From positions 1 through 56,654 of the forward strand of contig JAGVWZ010000010.1 of assembly GCA_018304045.1 (NCBI GenBank): a stretch of DNA of 56,654 bases, written 5' to 3'. The position numbers and the translations under genes were made by a program. Of this stretch, positions 7,271 through 15,592 are shown in pieces. Position 1 is the first letter of the stretch. The number at the start of each line of letters is the position of its first letter. A model generated the notes under the pieces. That model had not been told where the DNA came from and searched no databases. It worked only from the letters and a program-made list of their open reading frames with translations. This DNA is from Candidatus Pacearchaeota archaeon. GTDB taxonomy: Archaea; Nanobdellota; Nanobdellia; Pacearchaeales; GW2011-AR1.

Positions 7271-8380
7271 ATGGAAGCAAGAGATAGGTTAAATCTGATA
7301 AAAAGTTTACGTGCTTATTCTGGAGATAGGATTCAGGGAAATAGGCAAGAAGCTGAAAGATTGGCAAAAGTCTTAGTGAGTTTAGAAGGGCCTGTAAAAG
7401 TTACTATTGATTCTCCAATTCGTTATGTAAATTCAAGTGATGCTAGTCTTGCTGCAGGGGAAAATGTGGGCGCTGAGTTATCTTTATATGATCCAAGATT
7501 TTTAAGGGAAACTGGGTTTGATCAGGCTTATCATGATTTTCAATATTCTGGTCCAAGGTTGCCTAGAAATTGGGAAAATGAGGGAGGTAGTGGTTTTTTA
7601 AGGGTCTTGGGGGAAGATTTGGATTTATCTGCTGAAGATTGGAAGGAAAGAACTAGTAAAGTTGAAATTGCTAGAAAAAAATTAGTTGGATATTTAATGG
7701 AATTAGACAGAAAAGGAATTGCTATTCCAAATTATGCGGGACTTGAAAAAGCAGTTGATTTATTTAGAGTAAGATTAAAACAATTACATCATTTGGATTC
7801 AGATGGTGGAAGATTTTTAGAGTGTTTGGATAGGGAAGCAGATGGAAGAAGGCACTTTGGATTATTTGGGGATCTGAATCATGGTGCAGAACCAAAAGTT
7901 TCTGGCCAGGTTCTTGATGTTTTTTGTATTCATGCTCCTTTTCAGGTGTTAGAGAAAAGTGGATTAGAATATCGTGGAAATTTTGGTTTCGCCCATGGAC
8001 ATTTTTATTTAAATAATGTTGAACTAAGGCTTCCACATGAACCTAAATTTGAAATGGCTGGATTTGAAGCTCAGTTTCCTTGGAGAATTCAGTCTTTGAA
8101 AAAGGATTTAGGTCTTGAAGATACTTTTTCAATAAAGGGCCTTGATGTTATTATGGGGGCTCCTGATTATGCTCGTATAAATGTTGTTTTTGATAATTCT
8201 AGAGGAAGTTTGCCTCCTTCATTGGTTCTAAAAGAATCAGGTCATCCTGCAAGAGGTTTTAGTTATAATGCTAATTATTCTCCTGATTTTAGGAAAAGAG
8301 AAGGAGCATTAGCCTATGGAACAGAGATTGCAGATTGGTTAATGGCAAATCAAGTTGGCTCTGCGATGGCTGCTGTTTAA
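7271..8380 (+). CDS. Hypothetical 369-residue protein
   Basis: Not recognised. A soluble protein, rich in Gly, Arg and Asp compared with its Lys/Ile-rich neighbours. Landmarks: a helical N-terminus (RDRLNLIKSLRAY), a Tyr/Pro-rich part near 70-105, a long helix near 125-175 (YLMELDRKGIAIPNYAGLEKAVDLFRVRLKQL), and HAPFQVLEKSG...FAHGHFYLNNVELRLPH in the middle, with several His residues (FAHGHF) that could bind metal. No signal peptide or TM helix. The canonical promoter fixes the start. It is one of several solitary plus-strand orphans in this part of the window. Confidence 0.65.
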   Translation: MEARDRLNLIKSLRAYSGDRIQGNRQEAERLAKVLVSLEGPVKVTIDSPIRYVNSSDASLAAGENVGAELSLYDPRFLRETGFDQAYHDFQYSGPRLPRNWENEGGSGFLRVLGEDLDLSAEDWKERTSKVEIARKKLVGYLMELDRKGIAIPNYAGLEKAVDLFRVRLKQLHHLDSDGGRFLECLDREADGRRHFGLFGDLNHGAEPKVSGQVLDVFCIHAPFQVLEKSGLEYRGNFGFAHGHFYLNNVELRLPHEPKFEMAGFEAQFPWRIQSLKKDLGLEDTFSIKGLDVIMGAPDYARINVVFDNSRGSLPPSLVLKESGHPARGFSYNANYSPDFRKREGALAYGTEIADWLMANQVGSAMAAV

Positions 8381-8397
8381 ATTTTTTAATCGAATGT

Positions 8398-8405
8398 TTT
8401 ATATA
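8398..8405 (+). promoter_or_regulatory. TATA box fixing the start of the DUF5367-like gene
   Basis: TTTATATA, then 21 nt, then ATG 8427. It lies inside the longer frame that opens at 8355, so the internal Met is the better start. Confidence 0.65.
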
Positions 8406-8426
8406 TTTGTAATTATTAATTATTTT

Positions 8427-8798
8427 ATGAAATTATTTAGAGCAATTGGAATCGGGGCATTACTCTGGGTTTTGATATTTTTTGAAGTTAGTATCTTGAT
8501 GTTCGGTTTTGGTTTAAATGCTCCTAATCCTGTGTATTATTGCCTGCATTTTTTATTTGCTAGCTTATTTGTTATTGTTTTTAGTTTGTTTTATTTTTAC
8601 AAAAAAAAGGTCAAAAAAGGATTTTTGCAAGGATTATTACTCGGAGTTATATTTGCTGTTACTGGAATAATTTTAGATGCAATTATAACTGTACCTTTTA
8701 TGCAAATGAACTATGGTTTTTTAATTAGAATTGATATTGTTTTAATGGAATTGTGGGGAATATTGCTTTGTGGGCTTGTTGGGATGATAAGAAAATAG
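8427..8798 (+). CDS. DUF5367-like four-helix membrane protein
   Basis: From the promoter-supported ATG the protein has 123 residues and four hydrophobic helices: IGIGALLWVLIFFEVSILMF, VYYCLHFLFASLFVIVFSLF, a GFLQGLLLGVIFAVTGIILDA helix, and ELWGILLCGLVGMI. The pattern of a basic loop (YKKKVKKGF) between helices two and three and the GIILDA motif resembles DUF5367, small membrane proteins of unknown function. It follows the 369-residue orphan but has its own box. Its 3' end lies 4 nt from the end of the GNAT gene on the other strand. Confidence 0.6.
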   Translation: MKLFRAIGIGALLWVLIFFEVSILMFGFGLNAPNPVYYCLHFLFASLFVIVFSLFYFYKKKVKKGFLQGLLLGVIFAVTGIILDAIITVPFMQMNYGFLIRIDIVLMELWGILLCGLVGMIRK

Positions 8799-8802
8799 GA
8801 AT

Positions 8803-9252
8803 TTATTCAAGATTAAGGCTCATCCAAATTGCAGAATCTTTGCCCCATTCATTTATTTTAAATCCAATTATGTCAAAGCCAAGACTTATTGTCAGTCTTA
8901 ACATATTTCTATATTTGTTAGAGGTTTTTAATAGGAATTTTTTATAACCTTTGGCTTTTGCAAAATTTATTTGTTCCTCTAAAATCTTTTTTCCAGCCCC
9001 ATGTTTTCTGTATTCTGGAAGAACTCCTAGCATCCAAAAATAATATTCTTTTCCTGTTTCAAAATATCCCATACCATAGCCTATTATTTTTCCATTAATC
9101 TTTGCAATAGTAATATGGGGATTTTCATAAATTGAGAGAGATAATTTTTCTTTTATTTGTTCTATTGTTTTTGTTCCACTAAAACAAATTTTATTAATTT
9201 CAGTTATTTCTTGTAGATTTTCATAGCTTCCTTCTGTAATTCCTATTTCCAT
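8803..9252 (-). CDS. GNAT-family N-acetyltransferase
   Basis: A 149-residue GNAT fold: N-terminal MEIGITEGSYENLQEITEIN, the beta strands ITIAKINGKIIGYGMGYFE and YYFWMLGVLPEYRKHGAGKKILEEQI with the acetyl-CoA pyrophosphate loop (RKHGAGKK, an R/QxxGxG/A pattern), and the C-terminal KTSNKYRNMLRLTISLGFDIIGF. The substrate is not predictable; a protein N-terminus or a small amine is typical. The ATG is one base after the MCM stop and GGAG lies just upstream, so it is probably translated from the mcm transcript. The frame is open to 9276, overlapping MCM, which I consider unlikely to be used. Confidence 0.85.
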   Translation of the reverse strand: MEIGITEGSYENLQEITEINKICFSGTKTIEQIKEKLSLSIYENPHITIAKINGKIIGYGMGYFETGKEYYFWMLGVLPEYRKHGAGKKILEEQINFAKAKGYKKFLLKTSNKYRNMLRLTISLGFDIIGFKINEWGKDSAIWMSLNLE

Positions 9253-9253
9253 T

Positions 9254-12200
9254 TTACGCTCCAACTTCTTGAACAAAACCTGATTTAGGTTGGAAAATAT
9301 CGCCTTTTTCTTTTAATTTTTGTATTGCTTCTTCAAACTCAGTGTCGGATAGAGATTCTAGTTTTTGCCTTAGAACATCGAGAGGAACTAGTTTTCCATA
9401 TTGTTCCTCTAATTTTTTTATTGTTTCTTTTACAACAACTATTTTATTTCTTTGGGATGAAGAAATTTTGGTTGTGAATCTATCAATGTCAAAGGTTTTT
9501 GTTTCTGGATCATAGCCTACTTGCATAAGGTAATAGTTTGTGAGTCTAATTGCTACTTGAGAATCTTCTCTATCTACTGTTGCGGATAATCTTAATTTTG
9601 CATGGGCTTCTGCTAGTCTTACAAGTCCTTGGAGTTGTCTTGCTGATATTGAAATAGAATTTGAATCTCCTGAAGATTGAGCATTTCTTAGTTTTACATA
9701 AAAAGTTTTTATTTCATCTACTGCCCCATCTGTTAGTCTTGGTTCTACTTTTTGTTTTGCATAAGCAATGTATTTTTTAAATAATTCTCTTTCAATTGAT
9801 GGTTTAAGGTCTTTTCTTTGATGTGCATTTAATACATGGGTTGCAATTGCTTCATCTTGAAATTTATTTGGAAGATCTCTTAGTACAAAAATCAAATCAA
9901 ATCTATTGATTAATGCTGGAGGAAGGTCTATTTGTTGGGAAATTGGTTGAGTTGGTTCAAATCTACCATATTTGGGGTTTCCTGCTGCAAGTACTGATGT
10001 TTGAGCTGAAAGCGAGGCCTGCACATTAGCTTTTGAAATTGTGACTGTATTATGGAGAATTGCAGCCTGTGAAACAAAAGCATGATTTGGTTCTATTGTA
10101 ATATCATAGACCCAATCTTCTGAATCATTTTCTATTATTTCAATTCCAGAAACTTTTTCCCAACCTATACCTTTTGTTAGTGAATCTAAAAAATCAATAT
10201 TTTCTTTGTTTTTTAATAATTTTTTTAATTCAATTAGTATGTTTCTTGAAAAAGAGAATTTATCTTTTCTTATTGAATGATCATAGATTATATCATACTG
10301 TTTGTATTTTCCAATTTCTTTTATTTTTTCATTTTTTATTATCTCTATTATTTTCTCATTAAATTCTAGTGGAATAATATCTTTTACTGTTCTTTTTATT
10401 ATTTTTTCTTTTAGATATTCTTTTATTATTAAATTCTTTTCAGGAGTAACAAATGAAATATTTTCTAAAAATTTTTTAATATTTTCATATCCAGTTATCA
10501 ATATTTTAAAGTATTCTCTGTCTTCATTTAAATTGTTTCTAATGCCAAATCTTAACAATAAATCTTGAACTTGTTCTGCAAGCCTTCTACTTTTCGTACT
10601 ATAGCCTATCCTGATTGTCCTTTTTTTAATAGATACATGGCCATCTCCTTCAAACATTGCACTTAACATTGATGAGATGTTTTGTTTTTCACCTTTCATT
10701 AGGATTTGCGGAATTTCTTTTTCACCTGATGTCTTCATCATTTCAGGCATATTTTTCATTAAAAAGTCTGCTAATTCTTTGGAAATATAGCGATACATAT
10801 ACCTTAAATCATGTTGGTCTATTCTTGGTTGTCTATAGGGATGAAGACTGAAAACCTGCTCCATACAATTTTCAAAATCTTCAAGTAATCTTGAATCCTT
10901 ATTGGTAAAATTAATGCCTATTATTTTTTTTCTATTAATTTCCCTTGAACCTTCTGCAATAAAATATCCTGCTAATTTGAATATTTCCTTACAATTTTTT
11001 TCAGGTATTTTTATGTGTTGAATTGCTCTTTTATTAATTTCTACTGGATTAAATTCCTGCCTTTTTCCTTCTATGGGAATTACTAAAGGAATTGGAACAG
11101 GTTCATTTATTTTAATTGAATCTGCTCTTTTTGTTATTATTTTTCCATTTTCTACTGTAAAGACTGGATGTTCAGGAGTTATAGTTATACTTCTTCCATT
11201 TGAAAATTTAATTTTTATAAATTTATCAAAAGCCCTATGCTTACTTATTCTATTTACTTTTGTCTTAAATATACTTTTAAAATCTGTTGTTAAAACTTCT
11301 AAATTATTTATTGGAAGGATTAAACAATCTTTCCCTTTGATTATATTGTTTTTATTATGTTCCAATAGATTTTCCACTAAATCTCCTATTTTTGCTTCAG
11401 AACCATCTGCTAAGGTTATATGAGTATTATAATGATAACACTGTTGTTCAAGTGCCTCATGCATTGCAGACCTGTCTGTTGCATCCATTTTTTCTATTTC
11501 ATCAAGACATAGAACTCCTTTGTTTGCGAGAACCATTGCTCCTGCTTCAAGTGCCCAGCCTTTTAGAAATTCATCTTTAACAACAGATGCTGTGATACCT
11601 GCACCAGATGTTGCTCTTCCCACTATATATCTTCCTTTTGGAGCAATATCTGAGATGAATTTAAGTGTGAGCGATTTTGCAACTCCTGGATCTCCTATTA
11701 ACATTAAATGAATATCTCCTCTGTTAGTTGTGCCATCAGGAGCAACTTTTCTAACTCCTCCAAACATTTGAAGAACTAGGGATTCTTTTATTTCTTCATA
11801 ACCCCAAATTGCAGGGGCAATACTTTCTCTGAATTTTTTTAATATTTCTGGTTCTTCTGATAATTCTAAGATTTGTCTTTCATCTTCTTCACTTATTTCT
11901 AATTCTTCATAGGTTGTCTCAAGGGGTATTAGGTTATTTGCTTCAATTGCTAGTTCAAATCTTGTGGAAATAGAACCTGTTGGAAGAGGTATTGGAACTT
12001 CTTTTAATATTCCTAGAACTCTTACTTTTGAACCAGGTGTTGTTTTTTCTTCCATTCTTGGTTCTACTAAGTCTTCTTTTAAAAAAACTTGCATTCTTCT
12101 TGGTTGTTCTCCTCCCATTAAAGCATCAGGAGATTCTTCAATTACTAGTCTTTGAGCATCTACCATTATTTTGCTCATTAATCTGAATTGGCCTTTTCTT

Positions 12201-12667
12201 CCGCAGGAACATCTAGAGGGTTCTCTAAATTTTTTTTCAATTTGTAGAACAGAAATTACTGTTCCGCAAGAAGGGCATTCAAATTTTGCATTTATAACCT
12301 GAGGTCTTACATCTGATGTTTGCCTGATAATTCCTTCAAAAAAGATGAATTGGTTTAGATGTTGAGCACGGATTGTTCTTATTTTTACTTTTTGAGTTTC
12401 AGGAAGGTCATTGAAACGTATTCTTGTGTTTTGGATTCCTAGTCCTATTTCCTCTAATGCTGTTTCTAATATTTGCACTATGTCTTCTGGATTACTTATA
12501 AGTGCTTCTGCAAGTTCAGGTGAATTAGAGGCAAGGTCTGAAAAATTAACAAAAACTACTTTTTGGCCCTTTCTTTTAGTTTCTCCAATTTCCTTTTTAT
12601 ATACTTCTAGGAAGGATTTTGCTTCTGCAATTAGTTCTTCATTACTCTTTTTTTTATCAATCACCAT
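9254..12667 (-). CDS. mcm: Replicative helicase MCM with an in-frame intein
   Basis: MCM forms the hexameric 3'-5' helicase of the archaeal fork. The 1137-residue precursor has the N-terminal domain with a zinc site (C131, C134, C153, C155), the AAA+ Walker A GDPGVAKS (325-332), Walker B LCLDE (386-390), and, after the intein, FDLIFVLRDLP with the arginine finger INRFD and a C-terminal winged helix. Residues 410-873 are an intein; splicing joins ALEQQ to TVTISKA and leaves 673 residues, normal for archaeal MCM. The intein interrupts the ATPase domain between Walker B and sensor 1, so activity depends on splicing. The GNAT gene follows one base after the stop. Confidence 0.96.
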   Translation of the reverse strand: MVIDKKKSNEELIAEAKSFLEVYKKEIGETKRKGQKVVFVNFSDLASNSPELAEALISNPEDIVQILETALEEIGLGIQNTRIRFNDLPETQKVKIRTIRAQHLNQFIFFEGIIRQTSDVRPQVINAKFECPSCGTVISVLQIEKKFREPSRCSCGRKGQFRLMSKIMVDAQRLVIEESPDALMGGEQPRRMQVFLKEDLVEPRMEEKTTPGSKVRVLGILKEVPIPLPTGSISTRFELAIEANNLIPLETTYEELEISEEDERQILELSEEPEILKKFRESIAPAIWGYEEIKESLVLQMFGGVRKVAPDGTTNRGDIHLMLIGDPGVAKSLTLKFISDIAPKGRYIVGRATSGAGITASVVKDEFLKGWALEAGAMVLANKGVLCLDEIEKMDATDRSAMHEALEQQCYHYNTHITLADGSEAKIGDLVENLLEHNKNNIIKGKDCLILPINNLEVLTTDFKSIFKTKVNRISKHRAFDKFIKIKFSNGRSITITPEHPVFTVENGKIITKRADSIKINEPVPIPLVIPIEGKRQEFNPVEINKRAIQHIKIPEKNCKEIFKLAGYFIAEGSREINRKKIIGINFTNKDSRLLEDFENCMEQVFSLHPYRQPRIDQHDLRYMYRYISKELADFLMKNMPEMMKTSGEKEIPQILMKGEKQNISSMLSAMFEGDGHVSIKKRTIRIGYSTKSRRLAEQVQDLLLRFGIRNNLNEDREYFKILITGYENIKKFLENISFVTPEKNLIIKEYLKEKIIKRTVKDIIPLEFNEKIIEIIKNEKIKEIGKYKQYDIIYDHSIRKDKFSFSRNILIELKKLLKNKENIDFLDSLTKGIGWEKVSGIEIIENDSEDWVYDITIEPNHAFVSQAAILHNTVTISKANVQASLSAQTSVLAAGNPKYGRFEPTQPISQQIDLPPALINRFDLIFVLRDLPNKFQDEAIATHVLNAHQRKDLKPSIERELFKKYIAYAKQKVEPRLTDGAVDEIKTFYVKLRNAQSSGDSNSISISARQLQGLVRLAEAHAKLRLSATVDREDSQVAIRLTNYYLMQVGYDPETKTFDIDRFTTKISSSQRNKIVVVKETIKKLEEQYGKLVPLDVLRQKLESLSDTEFEEAIQKLKEKGDIFQPKSGFVQEVGA
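10049..11440 (-). mobile_element. Intein with LAGLIDADG homing endonuclease, inside mcm
   Basis: This segment encodes 464 residues beginning with Cys (CYHYNTHITLADGS, block A) and ending in VYDITIEPNHAFVS...ILHN (blocks F and G), with Thr as the first C-extein residue. Block B is TPEHPVF. Two endonuclease motifs are visible: LAGYFIAEGS and LSAMFEGDGHV, both keeping the acidic residue, so homing activity may be intact. All the splicing residues I can check (C1, the TxxH His, the penultimate His, final Asn, +1 Thr) are present. The site is within the conserved EQQ/TVTISKA motif of the ATPase domain, a place where only an in-frame, splicing-competent insert would be tolerated. Confidence 0.95.
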
Positions 12668-12794
12668 TTTTATAGTTCCCTTATGTTTATTTCAAGCTAC
12701 TCTTATTTATAAGGATTTATAGTAATATTACTATATTTATGCATTATAGACAATTCAAGTAATTCTGTTATATTTCCTCTTGAATTCTCTAATA

Positions 12795-12853
12795 AGGCAA
12801 TTTCTAAACTAGGAAATTGCCTATAATATGTTCTAGAAAAGGGTTTTTAGAAC
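12795..12853. repeat. Two tandem hairpins between mcm and an orphan gene
   Basis: AGGCAATTTC/GAAATTGCCT (12795-12822, perfect 10-bp stem, 8-nt loop) is followed by GTTCTA(G)AAAA/TTTTTAGAAC (12830-12853). The first stem recurs, with one G-U pair, at 19826-19866, where a second hairpin again follows. Confidence 0.65.
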
Positions 12854-12900
12854 TAAGCAATCACTTGATAGTTAAATATATATTTTGAATTTTAATCATG

Positions 12901-12908
12901 TTTATAAA
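12901..12908 (+). promoter_or_regulatory. TATA box of the 100-residue orphan
   Basis: TTTATAAA with 21 nt to ATG 12930. Confidence 0.65.
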
Positions 12909-12929
12909 TAAATTTTTGAATATCTTGTT

Positions 12930-13232
12930 ATGGAATTAAGAAGGGTTTTTGGAATTGAAGATATGTTCAGTTTAGATACTTATATTGATGTTAAAAATAT
13001 TTCTTGGGGAAGGAGAGTGTGTGGCAGTAGACAATTCCATTATCTTAGCATAGGTGTTGATGGACCTTTAGGTTTTAATAATCAAATTGAGTTAAATTCA
13101 AAAGATGGGAGAGAGCTAATTCAATCTATAACAGGAAGCCAAACAACAGATTCCTTACCAGAAAGATTAGGGGGGCATTCTGTAATAGCTTATTATCAGG
13201 GTATAAAATTAGTTGGTATAGAAAAAAGATAA
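12930..13232 (+). CDS. Hypothetical 100-residue protein
   Basis: Not recognised. Small, soluble, with beta-like stretches (TYIDVKNISWGRRVCG, HYLSIGVDGPLGF, HSVIAYYQGIKLVGIEKR) and one Cys. No membrane segment. The canonical box fixes the start. Its stop codon abuts the stop of the TBP gene on the other strand (13232/13233) with no spacer. Confidence 0.6.
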   Translation: MELRRVFGIEDMFSLDTYIDVKNISWGRRVCGSRQFHYLSIGVDGPLGFNNQIELNSKDGRELIQSITGSQTTDSLPERLGGHSVIAYYQGIKLVGIEKR

Positions 13233-13790
13233 TTATTCTTTTTTATTAGCATTAGCTTCTTTTAGCCTTTTTATTAGTTGATTCATTGAATCATCTAATT
13301 GCTGATTGTTTTTTGTACCTGTGCAAACTAATTTTCCATTAGAGAATAGTAGGAATGTTGCATTGGGTTCAACTAGTTTATAGACTAATCCTGGAAATTG
13401 TTCTGGTTCATATTCTGTATTTTCTAATTCTAATGCCAGGAAGTTTAAATTTAATTTCATATCAATGTTTCCTGATGCAACAATATTTTGAACTGTTATT
13501 TTTGGTTTGTCTGTTATTTTTACATTTATTTTTTTTAAGGTTTTTATTACTTGTTCTATGACTTCTTTTACCTGGGCAATTGATTTTGTACCTGTGCAAA
13601 CTAGATTTCCTGATGAAAATACAAGAACTGCTGATTTTGGCTGTTTTATCCTTAGAACTAAGCCTGGAAACTGTTCTGGATTATATTCTGTATTTGCTAT
13701 TGTTTTTGCTAATTTTGTCAATGGAACATCTTTTCCTAGAGAAGTTGTTGCTACAATATTTTGAATTTTTAAAGAACCTTTATTTGTCAT
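13233..13790 (-). CDS. tbp: TATA-box binding protein TBP
   Basis: The 185-residue protein consists of two direct repeats of the TBP saddle. Repeat 1 reads IQNIVATTSLG...NTEYNPEQFPGLVLRIKQP...LVFSSGNLVCTGTKS; repeat 2 reads VQNIVASGNID...NTEYEPEQFPGLVYKLVEP...LLFSNGKLVCTGTKN. Both keep the EQFPGLV stirrup and the (L/V)VCTGTK strand. It recognises the A/T boxes noted throughout this window and nucleates transcription with TFB. Its own gene has a TTTATAAA box 21 nt before the ATG. Length is standard. Confidence 0.97.
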   Translation of the reverse strand: MTNKGSLKIQNIVATTSLGKDVPLTKLAKTIANTEYNPEQFPGLVLRIKQPKSAVLVFSSGNLVCTGTKSIAQVKEVIEQVIKTLKKINVKITDKPKITVQNIVASGNIDMKLNLNFLALELENTEYEPEQFPGLVYKLVEPNATFLLFSNGKLVCTGTKNNQQLDDSMNQLIKRLKEANANKKE

Positions 13791-13811
13791 GGTATTTATA
13801 AAGGCGTTTTA

Positions 13812-13819
13812 TTTATAAA
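13812..13819 (-). promoter_or_regulatory. TATA box of the TBP gene
   Basis: TTTATAAA (palindromic), 21 nt before the ATG at 13790. Since TBP binds such boxes, autoregulation is possible. Confidence 0.65.
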
Positions 13820-13849
13820 GGTTTCTATTTTTATCGTGAATAAAATTAG

Positions 13850-15562
13850 TTAGGAAGAAGAAAATACATTGAAATCTGCTACTTTTTTATGACTTAATAG
13901 TTCTATTAGTAAGAGTATTACTACAATTATTATGGCAATTACAAGTATGGTTATTATACTAAAATAAATATATCTAAATACATCAGATGTTGTTGCACTG
14001 CAATTTTTTGTTTCTGTTTTATCTTGCTGGCAATTTGCATTGTCTTTACATATTCTTGATTGTTTATTTTCTGCATTGCAATTTGACCAGGATGTGCAAT
14101 TCCAGTTTGCTGTGCAGTTGGATTGATTTCCTGGAAGTGAAGTACAGGTTTGATTTGTTGGAGGTTTATTTGCTAAAGAAAAACAGTAGTTTTTGTCAGT
14201 ACAATTTCTTATTTGAATTCCATTAATACAATCCTGCCAAGAAGAACAGGTCCAATTTGGGATACATTCTGTATCATTATACCAAAATTCTGTTGCTCCT
14301 GAGTGAGTAAGGCCTTGTATTTTAAAGGTATTATTGGAAGAAATTTCACAGGTTATTGAATTTGATGAATCTGGGCAATTTAATAATATTTCATCTTGTT
14401 TATTGCAGTTAGAACTTATTGAACTTATTGAACTTATTTCAGAATTTTCTGCGCAAACTTTAGAAGAGGAATTTAATCTATCTACGTAGATTGTTTTATT
14501 TACGTTTACTCCTTTTACAATTAGATATCCTTTGTTTCCAGAGCTTTGCCTTTCTAAGGATATTTTATTTATATCTAGGTAATTTGAAAAATCCCAATAA
14601 AATTCTAGATAGGTTTTTTCAGCTCCTTTGAATTCTACTTTTTCACTAAGATTGGTAAAGTTTTGAGATGAAAGATTGGAAGTATTATTTATAAATATTG
14701 TAATATCTTCTCCTACTAAAGGGTTTATTCTTGATTTGAATTCATCTGAATTTCCTAATATGGTATCGTTGTTATAATTGCAACTAGGAGTTTTATTTTC
14801 TGGAATATTTGAACCACAATTATTTGAATCTGTGTACCAGGATAGCTTGGTTTCTGAAGAATTGCATGACGTATTATGTTCTATTATATTGGGGATACAA
14901 GGAGGTACTTCTACTTCAGTTATTGTTATGAATGAATAACTGTGATTTCCAGATACTGCTGAAAAAACAGATCTATTTTTAGTTGAAATTTCAGTATAAT
15001 TAAAAGAATAAAATGTATCTGTCAAACCCCATAGGTTTGTAATATCTTGCCATGTTGTTGGTTCTACTTTAAATATAGATCTTATTTCAGAATCTGTTTG
15101 ACTTAGGTTGAGGTTTCTGGTTGTTGAATTTTTGTACATATTTATATCAATTAATGTGCTTATTCCACTTGGTAAGGATAATGTTCTTATTTTGTCTGCT
15201 GCTTCTTGAGTAAGATTCATTTTAGCAACACTCATTGAGTTATAGAGACTTAATTCTGACTGACTGTATGCACCTATCATCATATAGATTGTATTGCCAT
15301 TTAATTTATAGGCGGTTATGTTGTCACATCTTCCTGTGTGAGTTGTATTTGCATAGATTTGAATGTTAGTTGAAGTTTCTATAAAAATAGAATTCCATAA
15401 TGCTTTTATGCTTTCATTAGAACAGTCTGCTGGAATGCTTGTGATAAGGACTACATTTCCTGAAAGTATTATTTTATTTAATATTATTGTTAAAAGCATT
15501 AAAATCAAGATTATTAAAAGAATTAATAATTTCTTTATCCTATCCCTCTTTTTATGTTTCAT
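13850..15562 (-). CDS. Surface protein with Cys/Trp TSP1-like repeats and two membrane anchors
   Basis: An N-terminal membrane helix (about 10-30) leads to a long Asn/Ser/Thr-rich exterior, full of N-glycosylation sequons, and a C-terminal TM helix (about 533-560). Two stretches near 440-520 read PNWTCSSWQDCINGIQIRNC and ANWNCTSWSNCNAENKQSRIC, the WxCxxWxxCxxxxxxRxC pattern of thrombospondin-type-1-like modules common in DPANN surface proteins. Function is probably structural or adhesive; no enzyme motif seen. A TTTTTAAA box lies 21 nt before the ATG, independent of the ligase gene upstream. Confidence 0.72.
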   Translation of the reverse strand: MKHKKRDRIKKLLILLIILILMLLTIILNKIILSGNVVLITSIPADCSNESIKALWNSIFIETSTNIQIYANTTHTGRCDNITAYKLNGNTIYMMIGAYSQSELSLYNSMSVAKMNLTQEAADKIRTLSLPSGISTLIDINMYKNSTTRNLNLSQTDSEIRSIFKVEPTTWQDITNLWGLTDTFYSFNYTEISTKNRSVFSAVSGNHSYSFITITEVEVPPCIPNIIEHNTSCNSSETKLSWYTDSNNCGSNIPENKTPSCNYNNDTILGNSDEFKSRINPLVGEDITIFINNTSNLSSQNFTNLSEKVEFKGAEKTYLEFYWDFSNYLDINKISLERQSSGNKGYLIVKGVNVNKTIYVDRLNSSSKVCAENSEISSISSISSNCNKQDEILLNCPDSSNSITCEISSNNTFKIQGLTHSGATEFWYNDTECIPNWTCSSWQDCINGIQIRNCTDKNYCFSLANKPPTNQTCTSLPGNQSNCTANWNCTSWSNCNAENKQSRICKDNANCQQDKTETKNCSATTSDVFRYIYFSIITILVIAIIIVVILLLIELLSHKKVADFNVFSSS

Positions 15563-15583
15563 AGAAATATATGTATGTTGGAG

Positions 15584-15591
15584 TTTAAAAA
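15584..15591 (-). promoter_or_regulatory. TATA box of the TSP1-like surface protein gene
   Basis: TTTTTAAA on the minus strand, 21 nt before ATG 15562; it partly lies at the 3' end of the ligase gene region. Confidence 0.6.
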
Positions 15592-15592
15592 T

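Noticed and set aside
8355-8426. Longer N-terminus for the DUF5367-like protein
   Set aside because: That part overlaps the preceding gene and contains the promoter box of the shorter form.
11073-11423. Plus-strand frames of 60-116 residues across mcm
   Set aside because: They are antisense shadows of the intein and MCM sequence, with no promoter or family match.
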